A DNA stretch of 32,280 nt, from contig SVNO01000021.1 of NCBI GenBank assembly GCA_015066845.1, positions 1 through 32,280 on the forward strand. Reading direction: 5' to 3'. Every line of letters begins with the position of its first letter. Positions within the stretch are counted from its first letter, which is position 1. The notes below the pieces were generated by a model. It saw only the letters and a list, made by a program, of their open reading frames with translations. It did no database searches and was not told the DNA's origin. The stretch is from Ruminococcus sp. (lineage in GTDB: Bacteria; Bacillota; Clostridia; Oscillospirales; Ruminococcaceae). Below are positions 1 to 7,197 of this stretch, piece by piece. The translations under genes and the position numbers were made by a program.

Positions 1-93
1 CCGAAAAATAGCCCCTCCCCCTTTGGGGGAGGGGTTGGGGTGGGGGCAGTTACAGGGGTGCCAACCCCAGAAAAAGACTTTTTCGACAAGCTG
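1..93. repeat. Terminator-associated hairpin element, copy A (left part outside window)
   Basis: The first 93 bases are identical, base for base, to 5491-5583, the right part of complete element B. Visible modules are a ten-pair G/C hairpin with a TTT loop (12-34), a small GGGGT/ACCCC hairpin (55-68) and the right terminal repeat TTTTTCGACAAGCTG (79-93). A terminator hairpin follows directly at 94. The left end, about 70 bases plus a second copy of the 94-119 hairpin, is expected just outside the window. Non-coding. Confidence 0.85.
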
Positions 94-126
94 AGGACGG
101 CGTATTTTCGCGCCGTCCTTTGTTTT
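94..126 (+). terminator. Rho-independent terminator (right flank of element A)
   Basis: Nine-base-pair stem AGGACGGCG (94-102) / CGCCGTCCT (111-119) with an eight-base loop, followed by a T-rich run on the + strand. It would end a + strand gene lying left of the window and lies in the convergent gap with the dockerin gene. It abuts the last base of element A. Confidence 0.8.
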
Positions 127-139
127 TGCAGCTATTGTA

Positions 140-754
140 TCAGAAGAGTTGAATGGTATACTTGAGAATGTCGAGTACATCAGCAGAGTCCAGTCTGCCG
201 TCACGGTTCATGTCCCCGTTGAGTGTTCCGTATTCGCTGAGCTTTTCACCAGTCAGCAGGTTTTTGTTCAGTGCCAGTGCGTCCAGAATATCAACGCTGT
301 CATCACAGTTGGCATCACCTTGGATGACAGTATCCGTTCCATCCGTGACAATCACCCCGAAAGTATCCATGGCTTTACCGAAATAGACATGAATCGGGTA
401 GATTCCCATCTTGGTATTATCAAATGCAGAGGTGTCTACAGAAAATTCAGACGAGCCTCCAAGATGTGAGAGCAGTTCATCACCAAAAATATCTCCCAAA
501 ACACTGTAGTCATTCATGCCGAAGCCGGCGAAGATGCAGACTCCTGACAAATCCAGTTCTTCGCCGAGGAGATACTCCAGTTTTGCCTCAGTGGTACTGA
601 CTGAAACATGGTACTGATCATACATATATTGTTTTTCGGCGATGGCTTCATCGGTTTCCACCGCATTGACAGGAAACGCCGCAAGTCCAGCGTGTAGGGC
701 AAGTGCCGCACATGTCAGCGGTACAGTGATGTTTCTGAAAAAATTCTGTTTCAT
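140..754 (-). CDS. Secreted dockerin protein with an Ig-like domain
   Basis: A 204-residue protein. Residues 1-32 form a signal peptide (basic start, hydrophobic core, cleavage probably after VNA). The middle (about 50-140) resembles the short Ig-like module found in ruminococcal dockerin proteins, with a conserved TSAFDNTKMGIYPIHV segment. Residues 146-204 are a type I dockerin: two calcium-binding F-hand repeats starting GDANCDDSVDILDA and GDMNRDGRLDSADV. Known role of dockerins: calcium-dependent docking onto scaffoldin cohesins outside the cell. No catalytic domain is present, so it is a small accessory or structural cellulosome component, or a binding protein of unknown ligand. The start is supported by a GAGGAAAGG ribosome site. 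It lies 65 bases downstream of the 820-1194 gene with a hairpin between them and no clear promoter of its own, so it may depend on read-through. Confidence 0.85.
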   Translation of the reverse strand: MKQNFFRNITVPLTCAALALHAGLAAFPVNAVETDEAIAEKQYMYDQYHVSVSTTEAKLEYLLGEELDLSGVCIFAGFGMNDYSVLGDIFGDELLSHLGGSSEFSVDTSAFDNTKMGIYPIHVYFGKAMDTFGVIVTDGTDTVIQGDANCDDSVDILDALALNKNLLTGEKLSEYGTLNGDMNRDGRLDSADVLDILKYTIQLF

Positions 755-778
755 GGTTCACACATCCTTTCCTCATGT

Positions 779-808
779 ACAAAACGCTGCCCAAAGACAG
801 CGTTTTTG
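779..808. terminator. Hairpin between small membrane protein and dockerin gene
   Basis: Stem AAAACGCTG / CAGCGTTTT with an eight-base loop. On the minus strand it follows the stop of the 820-1194 gene and ends in a short TTTT run, so it probably terminates or attenuates transcription into the dockerin gene. Confidence 0.6.
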
Positions 809-819
809 CATATTCTCAA

Positions 820-1194
820 TTACGCTTCTTCGATCTTCTCCACTGCATCCTCAACCGCGTCCTTGGCATCCTCTGCCATCTCCTCGACTGCATCCACAGC
901 GTCCTCCACTGTATTCTCTACAGCGTCTGCGATGTCCTCAAACACCGCGCCAGCGTCAGCTGCCAGTTCCTCCGCAGCTTCTACAGCTTCTTCCGGCAGT
1001 GTGATATCCAAGTCCTGACCGCAGCAGGTGCACTGCTCACCACATGCAATATCGTCCAGACAATCATCGTCAAATTCTGCACTGTCAAAACGCATCTTGC
1101 GCTTATTCTGCTGCTTCTGAAGCAGAACGACAACCGCAGCAGCAGTAGCAACCGCAGTTGCACCGATAATGGCAATCAATTTCCAATTCTTCAT
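820..1194 (-). CDS. Small membrane-anchored acidic protein, unknown function
   Basis: A 124-residue protein with one N-terminal membrane helix (residues 5-26, rich in Ala/Val), a basic stop-transfer patch (QKQQNKRK), then a soluble part. The soluble part has a cysteine cluster (CGEQCTCCGQ, about residues 51-60) and a long acidic Ala/Glu/Asp/Val helix (68-124) with heptad-like spacing typical of an amphipathic helix or coiled coil. The architecture recalls YtxH-like general stress proteins, but I see no specific family motif. The cysteine cluster could bind a metal or form disulfides; that is inference. It has its own promoter at 1290-1318 and an untranslated leader of about 90 bases with short inverted repeats. 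Confidence 0.75.
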   Translation of the reverse strand: MKNWKLIAIIGATAVATAAAVVVLLQKQQNKRKMRFDSAEFDDDCLDDIACGEQCTCCGQDLDITLPEEAVEAAEELAADAGAVFEDIADAVENTVEDAVDAVEEMAEDAKDAVEDAVEKIEEA

Positions 1195-1289
1195 AATGTT
1201 TCCTCATTTCTCCGCAGATACTGCCGCCGTACAGCTGCGGTTCTTGCCGGAGTGAATTCCGGAAAACGGCGACTTGCTATGATACTACT

Positions 1290-1318
1290 ATTATACCACA
1301 TTCATTTGCGAATTTCAA
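1290..1318 (-). promoter_or_regulatory. SigA-type promoter for the 820-1194 gene
   Basis: On the minus strand: -35 TTGAAA (1313-1318), 17-base spacer, -10 TATAAT (1290-1295), with TGG directly before the -10 (extended -10). Confidence 0.75.
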
Positions 1319-1335
1319 CACTTTTCAGATAATTT

Positions 1336-2058
1336 TCAGAGATTTTTTGTCAGATACATCAAAACGGAAAGCGCAGCAGTCGGTGCAGTTTCACAGCGCA
1401 GGATCCGGCTGCCCAGCCATACGCGGTGCAAACCGGCATCCACAGCCTGTTCTGCTTCCTCTGCGGAAATACCGCCCTCGCTGCCGATGAACAATCCAAT
1501 GCGCGTTTTGCCCTCCAGCGGTACTTCCCCGAAGTTCACACCGCCCTCTTTTTCATAGAGCATGACTGCAATGTCCTGCTGCTGCATCTCCTGCAAGGCT
1601 TCCTTCCAGCTGAGCAGGGGAGCAACCTGCGGAATGCTGCCGCGACCGGATTGTTTTGCCGCAGAAACGGCAATTTTCTGGAGTCTTTGGCGTTTTTTCT
1701 CAAAATCTGCCTTCGTTGCACGAACCACACAGCGCGAGGTCAGCACGGGCACGATGGTACATGCGCCAAGCTCCACGGCTTTCTGCACGATTTCCGCAAG
1801 CTTGTCCTGCTTGGGGAGAGCCTGATAGAGCGTGACATGTACGGAGGGTTCAGCCGCACAGGGGGTAATGGTATGGGGGCGCAGGTAGACTTCACTGTCG
1901 GTAATGCGTGTAATTTCGCACTGGTAGTCCATTCCCTGTGCACAGACGGTCAGTTCCTCACCGGTACGCATACGAAGTGCACGGCCGATATGGTTGGCAT
2001 CCTCTCCGGTGATGATGATTTCATGTTCATCCGCGTGTTCCACGAAAAATCTGGGCAT
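1336..2058 (-). CDS. rsmE: 16S rRNA (uracil-1498-N3)-methyltransferase RsmE
   Basis: A 240-residue protein of normal RsmE length. The N-terminal PUA-like barrel begins MPRFFV and contains the typical DANHIGRALRM segment. The C-terminal SPOUT methyltransferase domain carries the knot motifs GSEGGIS (usually GPEGG) near residue 192 and LGSRILRCETAPTAAL near residue 215. The enzyme methylates N3 of U1498 in the decoding centre of the 30S subunit using S-adenosylmethionine. In many Firmicutes rsmE follows prmA; here it follows a lipoprotein gene by 11 bases and is most likely read from that gene's promoter. The neighbour swap is unremarkable and no key residue is missing. No terminator is visible between its stop and the next promoter. 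Confidence 0.95.
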   Translation of the reverse strand: MPRFFVEHADEHEIIITGEDANHIGRALRMRTGEELTVCAQGMDYQCEITRITDSEVYLRPHTITPCAAEPSVHVTLYQALPKQDKLAEIVQKAVELGACTIVPVLTSRCVVRATKADFEKKRQRLQKIAVSAAKQSGRGSIPQVAPLLSWKEALQEMQQQDIAVMLYEKEGGVNFGEVPLEGKTRIGLFIGSEGGISAEEAEQAVDAGLHRVWLGSRILRCETAPTAALSVLMYLTKNL

Positions 2059-2069
2059 GATAATTCTCC

Positions 2070-2684
2070 TTACATGACGCAGTAATACTCGCCTTCGATC
2101 TCGAACAGATAGATCAGACGGTCCTCGACAATTGCAGTAGAGCTGCCGTTATAGCGAATCATCCAGTCCATGCGGACAGTCCAGCAATTGGTGAGTGTCT
2201 GTTCAAAATCGGCATTGCCGCTGATGTCTGCGAGCAGTTCGATCATGGTATTCATACCGGAAGAAACGCGTTCCTGAGAGAATCCGGTGACGGTGATCAT
2301 GTTGAACTGGAAGTCATCCGCGGTGGAATTGGCAATGGAAGTATGCATATCGGCGAGCATTTCGTCAAAGGTTTCATAAGTATCCTGATAGACTTCATTG
2401 AGCTGATAATCGGCATAGAAGTCGATGGTGTTATTGGCATAGGCTTCGCCGTCGCAGTTCTGGATGGAGGACAGGTAATCAGTGATGGCAGTGATCTGCG
2501 CATCATTGAGGAAGCGGCGGTCATAGGATACGGGGAGTGCAAAGGTCGTCTTGGATTCGCGCATCGTTGCACCATAGGGCAGGTCTTCTTCTGCGACGCT
2601 CGGCCCATTGGACATACAGCCTGTAAGGGTGACAGCCATGACGAGGGCAGAGAAGAACGCAGTCAGTTTACGGAATTGATACAT
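2070..2684 (-). CDS. Lipoprotein of unknown function
   Basis: A 204-residue protein with a lipoprotein signal peptide: basic start, hydrophobic core and lipobox LTGC, placing the modified cysteine at residue 23. The mature part is acidic, with no repeats or second membrane segment. Residues about 45-200 contain alternating helices and strands, ending in a hydrophobic strand-rich stretch (IVEDRLIYLFEIEGEYYCVM). I do not recognise the family. Expected location is the outer face of the cytoplasmic membrane. First gene of a two-gene transcript with rsmE, 11 bases apart, behind a strong promoter at 2724-2752. The pairing with rsmE does not obviously say what it does. Confidence 0.8.
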   Translation of the reverse strand: MYQFRKLTAFFSALVMAVTLTGCMSNGPSVAEEDLPYGATMRESKTTFALPVSYDRRFLNDAQITAITDYLSSIQNCDGEAYANNTIDFYADYQLNEVYQDTYETFDEMLADMHTSIANSTADDFQFNMITVTGFSQERVSSGMNTMIELLADISGNADFEQTLTNCWTVRMDWMIRYNGSSTAIVEDRLIYLFEIEGEYYCVM

Positions 2685-2723
2685 AGTGGTTTACCTCCGG
2701 TGGGGAAAATAATCTTTATTATC

Positions 2724-2752
2724 AATATACCATAAAACTATAATAATGTCAA
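2724..2752 (-). promoter_or_regulatory. SigA-type promoter for the lipoprotein-rsmE transcript
   Basis: Minus strand: perfect -35 TTGACA (2747-2752), 17-base spacer, -10 TATATT (2724-2729) preceded by TGG. Confidence 0.8.
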
Positions 2753-2872
2753 GCGCGGAACTCCGCTGGTGATTCGCGTGGGTGATAACAACGGCAGGAA
2801 GAATTTCCGATTCGCGACGTGGGTGCAGTGCGCCCTTGCTTTCAGCAGCCGGTGCAAAGCCATTGGGGGGAA

Positions 2873-2891
2873 TCGGGGACGAAATCCCCGA
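2873..2891. repeat. Stray hairpin module near the 3' end of sigG
   Basis: Stem TCGGGGA / TCCCCGA with loop CGAAA, nearly the same as the 5475-5495 module inside element B. It sits in the 2753-2910 gap between the lipoprotein promoter and the sigG stop. That gap also holds a GCGGA/TCCGC mini-hairpin (2755-2766). No T-tract follows on the sigG strand, so it is not a classical terminator. Possibly a remnant of the same hairpin family. Confidence 0.4.
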
Positions 2892-2910
2892 ACCTGCCCC
2901 ATCGCCGCGC

Positions 2911-3687
2911 CTACTCTATTGCCGCCTTTATCTTAGAAATCGCTCCCTTCTCCAGCCGCGATACCTGCGCCTGTGAAATTCCTATCTCTTTCGCCACTTC
3001 CACCTGCGTCCTGCCGCACAAAAAACGTAAACACAATATCGTCTTTTCCCTCTCTCCCAATGCGCGCATTGCGTCACGCATCGAAAACTGCGCGATCCAG
3101 CTTTCTGCACTGCTCTTGTCGCTGAGCTGGTCCATCACATACAGCGTGTCGCCGGCATCCGAATAGACCGGCTCATATAACGATACCGGATCGCTGATGC
3201 TTTCCAGGGCAATGACCACATCCGCGCGTTTTTCCCCGATCTCTGCCGCGATTTCATCCATGGTCGGCTCACGCTGCAATGTGTTCGTCAAACGTTCCTT
3301 TGCCTGAATCGCACGGTATGCAAGGTCGCGCAGAGAACGGCTCACCTTGATCTGACTGTAATCACGCAGATACCGCCGCAGCTCGCCGTTGATCATCGGC
3401 ACACAATAGGTCGAAAAACGTACTTCCTTGCTCAGGTCGAAATTGTTGATGGCTTTTATCAGCCCCACAACTCCAATCTGGAATAAATCATCCACATCCT
3501 CTCCACGCCCCGTGAATCGCTGAATCACCGACAGCACCAGCCGCAGATTGCCCTGTATCAGCTTGTCCCTCGCTTCCTTGCTGCCCGTTTCCTTGAACTG
3601 CCGCAGCAGTGCCATTTTCTCCTCCTCGCGCAGTACTGTCAGTTCCGCGGTGTTAATGCCGGAAATTACTACTTTATGATATGCCAT
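2911..3687 (-). CDS. sigG: Sporulation sigma factor SigG (late forespore)
   Basis: A 258-residue sigma-70 family protein. The N-terminal segment (KVVISGINTAELTVL) is the SigG-specific CsfB/SpoIIAB-responsive region found in Bacillus SigG (ICGVDTSKLPVL). Region 2 (about residues 35-105) has NLRLVLSVIQRF and DDLFQIGVVGLIKAINNFDL; region 3 follows; region 4 ends in the helix-turn-helix VAKEIGISQAQVSRLEKGAI. It directs late forespore transcription after engulfment. The start is fixed by an AAGGAG site 8 bases upstream of ATG. In Bacillus and most clostridia sigG lies just after sigE on the same strand; here it is divergent from spoIIGA, leaving a 173-base gap between the two starts. I looked for a SigF/SigG promoter in that gap and found no convincing match. 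Confidence 0.95.
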   Translation of the reverse strand: MAYHKVVISGINTAELTVLREEEKMALLRQFKETGSKEARDKLIQGNLRLVLSVIQRFTGRGEDVDDLFQIGVVGLIKAINNFDLSKEVRFSTYCVPMINGELRRYLRDYSQIKVSRSLRDLAYRAIQAKERLTNTLQREPTMDEIAAEIGEKRADVVIALESISDPVSLYEPVYSDAGDTLYVMDQLSDKSSAESWIAQFSMRDAMRALGEREKTILCLRFLCGRTQVEVAKEIGISQAQVSRLEKGAISKIKAAIE

Positions 3688-3802
3688 ACCCTGACTCCTT
3701 TCGGTGGTTTATGGGGAGTATGGGCATAGTCGGGGGAATTATTCTCTTTGCCGTATGGTGCAGGGGGAACGTGTGCGTTTTTTTATGCCGCATCCGTCCA
3801 AC

Positions 3803-3834
3803 CGACAAAATCCGCGTGGACAATGGTGTATAAT
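3803..3834 (+). promoter_or_regulatory. Probable spoIIG promoter with Spo0A-like site
   Basis: A perfect -10 TATAAT (3829-3834) lies 26 bases before the spoIIGA ATG. No TTGACA-like -35 exists at 17 bases. At the -35 position, 3803-3812 reads ATTTTGTCGG on the minus strand, close to the Spo0A box TTTGTCRAA. That resembles the known Bacillus spoIIG arrangement, where Spo0A overlaps the -35 of an atypically spaced SigA promoter. The Spo0A site is inferred from one imperfect match. Confidence 0.45.
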
Positions 3835-3860
3835 AGAAGTGGAAAGGGGGGCGGTGGTTC

Positions 3861-4667
3861 ATGCAGACGATTTATCTGGATGTGCTGCTTGTGTTCAACC
3901 TGTATGTGAATTACATACTGCTGCGGCTGACCGCAGGGCTGACCCATAGCCGGCTGCGTATGGGCAGATGTCTTGGTATGTCCGCATTGGGCAGCCTGAG
4001 TACATTGCTGATTCTTCTGCCGCCCATGCCCGTACTCCTTTCCGTTCTCTGTAAACTGCTGCTTGCCGTGCTGCTCTGTATGGGCGCGTTCGGCTGGCAT
4101 GACCGCAGGCGGCTGTTCCTTTGCACAGTCTGCCTGTTCAGCAGCAGCTTTGCAATGGCAGGAATTATGCTGGCTTTGTCCACGATGTGCAGCGTCAGAG
4201 TCGTGCATTCCAATTCCTGCTGGTATCTGGATGTATCCCTCCTGCATCTGATTTTGTTTACCATTGCCGCATATATTCTCCTGCATACTGTGCAGTATCT
4301 GCATGAACGAATGCATACAGCGGACGGGGGGTATCGGGTTTGCATCCGGTACCGCTGCTGCACAGTTCAGCTCAGGGGACTTGCGGATACGGGCAATTCC
4401 CTTGTCGATTTCTTTACCGGAAAGCCGGTCATCGTCTGTGACGCAGCCGGATTTGCAGGCATTGACACTGATGCATTCCCGCCCAAGGGCTTCCGGCTTC
4501 TGCCCATTGCCACAGTCAGCGGCAGCGGCATGATTCCGGTATTTCAGCCGGATGAGGTTGTCATCTACACCGAGCAGACGGGACGCTGCCAGCAGGTGGA
4601 TGCATTGGTAGGGCTTGGGGAACGTGGAAACGGGATGGCGATTTTCCATCCCCGTGTGTTATGTTAG
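3861..4667 (+). CDS. spoIIGA: Sporulation sigma-E processing peptidase SpoIIGA
   Basis: A 268-residue protein with five hydrophobic membrane segments in residues 1-150 (starting IYLDVLLVFNLYVNYILL) and a C-terminal aspartic-protease domain. The catalytic motif is DTG at residues 176-178 in the context LADTGNS, followed by the expected strand-rich domain ending GLGERGNGMAIFHP. SpoIIGA is a membrane protease in the septum that removes the pro-sequence of SigE in the mother cell when triggered by forespore SpoIIR. Somewhat shorter than Bacillus SpoIIGA (about 309 residues). Its stop overlaps the AGGAGG ribosome site of sigE, 9 bases upstream of the sigE ATG, so the two are co-expressed. Confidence 0.93.
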   Translation: MQTIYLDVLLVFNLYVNYILLRLTAGLTHSRLRMGRCLGMSALGSLSTLLILLPPMPVLLSVLCKLLLAVLLCMGAFGWHDRRRLFLCTVCLFSSSFAMAGIMLALSTMCSVRVVHSNSCWYLDVSLLHLILFTIAAYILLHTVQYLHERMHTADGGYRVCIRYRCCTVQLRGLADTGNSLVDFFTGKPVIVCDAAGFAGIDTDAFPPKGFRLLPIATVSGSGMIPVFQPDEVVIYTEQTGRCQQVDALVGLGERGNGMAIFHPRVLC

Positions 4668-4676
4668 GAGGATACT

Positions 4677-5369
4677 ATGTTCAAACAACTTTATCTGTGG
4701 TTCTCGCATCTGTTTCCGTCCTGTCGTGTGGATTATATCAACGGTTCGGACGCATTGCCGCCGCCGCTGACGCGTGAGGAGGAAGCGGAAGTATTCCGCC
4801 GGCTGGCGCAGGGGGATGCGGCAGCAAGGGAAGAACTGATCACGCACAATCTGCGGCTTGTGGTATATTTATCGAAGAAATTTGAAACCTCCGGCGTTGG
4901 TCTGGAGGATTTGATTTCCATAGGGACGATCGGACTGATCAAGGCGGTCAATACCTTTGTACCGGAAAAGAACATCAAGCTTGCAACCTATGCGTCACGG
5001 TGCATTGAAAATGAAATTCTCATGTTTCTGCGGAAAGCGTCGCAATATCGGGGTGAAATTTCAATTGACGAGCCATTGAACACGGACTGGGACGGCAATG
5101 AGCTGCTGCTTTCGGATATTCTGGGAACGGAGGAGGATATTGTGAACCGTGGGATTGAGTGGGAGGCAGAATGCGAGATGCTCCATGCCGCGGTACGCGC
5201 CTTACCGCCAAGGGAAAGGGAAATCATGGAGATGCGGTTTGGATTATGCGGCGGCGGTGAACGGACGCAGAAGGAGGTGGCAGAAAAAATCGGCATCTCG
5301 CAGTCGTATATTTCACGGCTGGAGAAGAAGATTATCAAGAAACTGCGGATTGTGTTGGAGAATGTATAG
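4677..5369 (+). CDS. sigE: Sporulation sigma factor SigE precursor (early mother cell)
   Basis: A 230-residue sigma-70 protein. Residues 1-20 ([12 protein letters not shown]...) form a hydrophobic/amphipathic pro-sequence, followed by [15 protein letters not shown], which matches the start of mature SigE in Bacillus. The pro-sequence is shorter than in Bacillus. Region 2 includes [14 protein letters not shown] and [32 protein letters not shown] and [19 protein letters not shown] are hallmark SigE blocks; region 4 ends [19 protein letters not shown]. It directs early mother-cell transcription after cleavage by SpoIIGA. Ribosome site AGGAGG overlaps the spoIIGA stop. Followed 20 bases later by the first hairpin copy flanking element B. 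Confidence 0.96.
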   Translation: MFKQLYLWFSHLFPSCRVDYINGSDALPPPLTREEEAEVFRRLAQGDAAAREELITHNLRLVVYLSKKFETSGVGLEDLISIGTIGLIKAVNTFVPEKNIKLATYASRCIENEILMFLRKASQYRGEISIDEPLNTDWDGNELLLSDILGTEEDIVNRGIEWEAECEMLHAAVRALPPREREIMEMRFGLCGGGERTQKEVAEKIGISQSYISRLEKKIIKKLRIVLENV

Positions 5370-5389
5370 AGGAATATCCCCCAAAAACG

Positions 5390-5420
5390 AAATTCCCTTG
5401 GCTTCACACCAAGGGAATTT
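5390..5420 (+). terminator. Left copy of the sigE terminator hairpin, without T-tract
   Basis: A 12-base-pair stem (AAATTCCCTTGG / CCAAGGGAATTT) with a 7-base loop, 31 bases in total. It is followed directly by CTGTCTGTCG, the left end of element B, so the T-tract is missing here. Identical, loop included, to 5584-5614. Confidence 0.85.
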
Positions 5421-5583
5421 CTGTCTGTCGAAAAACCTAAAATCAAACGCGGAGCGATAGCTCCGCACAAGGGGTTCGGGGACGAAGTCCCCGAAAAATA
5501 GCCCCTCCCCCTTTGGGGGAGGGGTTGGGGTGGGGGCAGTTACAGGGGTGCCAACCCCAGAAAAAGACTTTTTCGACAAGCTG
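5421..5583. repeat. Terminator-associated hairpin element, copy B (complete, 163 bp)
   Basis: A non-coding element with imperfect terminal inverted repeats CTGTCTGTCGAAAAA (5421-5435) and TTTTTCGACAAGCTG (5569-5583); 12 of the 15 positions pair, plus one G-T wobble. The interior is a series of hairpins: GCGGAGC/GCTCCGC with loop GATA (5449-5466), TTCGGGGAC/GTCCCCGAA with loop GAA (5475-5495), a 10-pair C/G stem with loop TTT (5502-5524), and GGGGT/ACCCC (5545-5558). It is flanked by perfect 31-bp direct repeats that are the local terminator hairpin. Its last 93 bases equal 1-93, and copy C differs at only a few positions. Confidence 0.85.
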
Positions 5584-5619
5584 AAATTCCCTTGGCTTCA
5601 CACCAAGGGAATTTTTGCA
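5584..5619 (+). terminator. Right copy of the sigE terminator, with T-tract
   Basis: Second copy of the 31-base hairpin (5584-5614), running into a TTTTT tract. It is the functional-looking terminator for sigE, and the stem may also stop the convergent LRR operon that ends at 5624. Confidence 0.85.
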
Positions 5620-5623
5620 GGAA

Positions 5624-7168
5624 TTATTCATCATCCTCACTTGCGTCAGGCGTTTCCTCGCTGACCTGTTCATAATCTGTATTGTCCTCCTCCTGCGGTT
5701 CTATTCCCATAGAATCGAGGATGTTGACATATACCTTGTCCTCTTCCTGAAGCTCCGCTTCTTCCTGTGCAGCTTTCTGTTCCTGCTGCTCCTCGCGGCT
5801 GAGCTGATTCTTGCGGATAACGCGTACCAGCAGGAATATCACCACCGCCAGTACTGCCGCTGCGCCGACAATGACTGCAATCGCCATCGGAGAAAGTCCC
5901 TTGCCGCCGTGCAGCTTGAAGCCCTCGATTTTCACCGGAATCGGTCTGTCCTGCTCGTCAAGCTCCGTGCCGTCCGTGTAGCCGAATGCATAATCACCCA
6001 GCATATTCTTGTCCATGTGCGCCGGAAGTGTCACGCTCAGCAGCTTCGGACATGCATAGAATGCATACTGCCCGATTTTTGTCAGGCTGTCAGGTAAGCT
6101 GACCTGCGAGAGATTGATGCAGTCTGCAAATGCATTTTCCGCAATCGACTGCAAGCCCATGGGCAATGTGATTTGTGTCAGGGATTCGCAGTATTCAAAT
6201 GCAGCCGGTCCGATGGATTTGAGCGTGGACGGGAATTCCACCGATTTGAGCTGATAGGATGCGAAGAATGCACCCTCCTGCACCATGGTCACACCCTCCG
6301 GAATGGTAAAGCTCTCACTTTCCTTTCCGGCAGGATACGCATAGAGAATCTGCATGTCCTTGTCATACAGAACACCGTCCTCCACGCGATAGCTTTCGTT
6401 GCCCTCCTCCACATGGTAGGCGGTAAAACTCGAACAGCCCATGAACGGCATATAGCCCATGTGCTCCATCTCCTTGGGAATCGTGAATTCTTTGATATTC
6501 ACGCAGCCGTAATACGCGCCCGTGCCCAGTGTGGTGACGGATTCCGGAAGCTTGACTTCCTCAATGGACGGACAGAATGCAAAGGCATAATCGCCGAGTG
6601 TTGTCAGTGTTTCGGGAAGCTCCGGTGTCGGCAGCAGCTCGCAGTTGTAGAATGCAGTTGTGCCGATACTTGTCAGATCCGGCGGAAAATCGACATTCTG
6701 CAAGTACTTGCAGTCATAGAACATACCGTCCGGAATCTCCGTCATGCTGTCGGGGAGATTGATGGTATCCAGTGAAGTACAGCCTAAAAATGCGTAATCT
6801 CCGATATTTTCAATCGTTTCCGGCAGACTCACATTGATGAGGGAAACGCAGTCGGCAAATGCATAATCGCCGATGCTCTTGACATGTGCGCCAAGCTCCA
6901 CCTTTTTCAGATTGGCGCAGCCATAGAATGCGCCCTCTGCAATGGAAACGATTTTGTAGCCGTCCGTCATATCCGGCAGGGAAACTGCCAGTGCCGAGGT
7001 ATCGCAGCCGTACAGCTCTACACCGCCGTCCACATAGGCAAATGTGAACATGCCGTCCTCATAGGTATCCGGCTGGGATTGCGTGGGTTCTTCTGCGCCA
7101 GCCGGCAGCGCGGTCATAGTGCACAGTCCGGCAAGAAAGGCTGTCAGTATCTTTTTCATCTGAAGCAT
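5624..7168 (-). CDS. BspA-like leucine-rich-repeat membrane protein 5 (acidic cytoplasmic tail)
   Basis: A 514-residue protein, start chosen at MLQMKKILTAF because AAGGAC lies 8 bases upstream; an in-frame extension to 7309 would overlap the preceding gene. Residues 1-24 form a signal peptide. About residues 60-410 hold LRR_5 (BspA-type) repeats of about 23 residues with the pattern LPxSLTxIGxYAFxxC. They are interrupted by the BspA-type insert YRVEDGVLYDKDMQILYAYP. A membrane helix near residue 430 (PMAIAVIVGAAAVLAVVIFL) is followed by a basic stop and a cytoplasmic tail of about 70 residues rich in Glu/Gln/Asp. LRR_5 domains generally bind proteins or host and matrix ligands; ligand unknown. 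Last gene of the five-gene LRR run and the only one with a long acidic tail. Confidence 0.88.
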   Translation of the reverse strand: MLQMKKILTAFLAGLCTMTALPAGAEEPTQSQPDTYEDGMFTFAYVDGGVELYGCDTSALAVSLPDMTDGYKIVSIAEGAFYGCANLKKVELGAHVKSIGDYAFADCVSLINVSLPETIENIGDYAFLGCTSLDTINLPDSMTEIPDGMFYDCKYLQNVDFPPDLTSIGTTAFYNCELLPTPELPETLTTLGDYAFAFCPSIEEVKLPESVTTLGTGAYYGCVNIKEFTIPKEMEHMGYMPFMGCSSFTAYHVEEGNESYRVEDGVLYDKDMQILYAYPAGKESESFTIPEGVTMVQEGAFFASYQLKSVEFPSTLKSIGPAAFEYCESLTQITLPMGLQSIAENAFADCINLSQVSLPDSLTKIGQYAFYACPKLLSVTLPAHMDKNMLGDYAFGYTDGTELDEQDRPIPVKIEGFKLHGGKGLSPMAIAVIVGAAAVLAVVIFLLVRVIRKNQLSREEQQEQKAAQEEAELQEEDKVYVNILDSMGIEPQEEDNTDYEQVSEETPDASEDDE

Positions 7169-7197
7169 AAAACTTCGTCCTTTCTGGAAATTTTCAG

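Noticed and set aside
5421-5583. Group II intron, IS200/IS605 or integron cassette as an explanation of the elements
   Set aside because: No domain V-like sequence, no reverse transcriptase or Y1 gene, and no attC core sites. Group IIC introns insert after terminators but do not duplicate the hairpin, and IS200/IS605 elements make no target duplication.
5390-5614. Assembly artefact producing the duplicated hairpins
   Set aside because: Three independent loci with different hairpins show the same layout with the same element ends, and one pair differs in its loop, which a simple assembly error would not produce.
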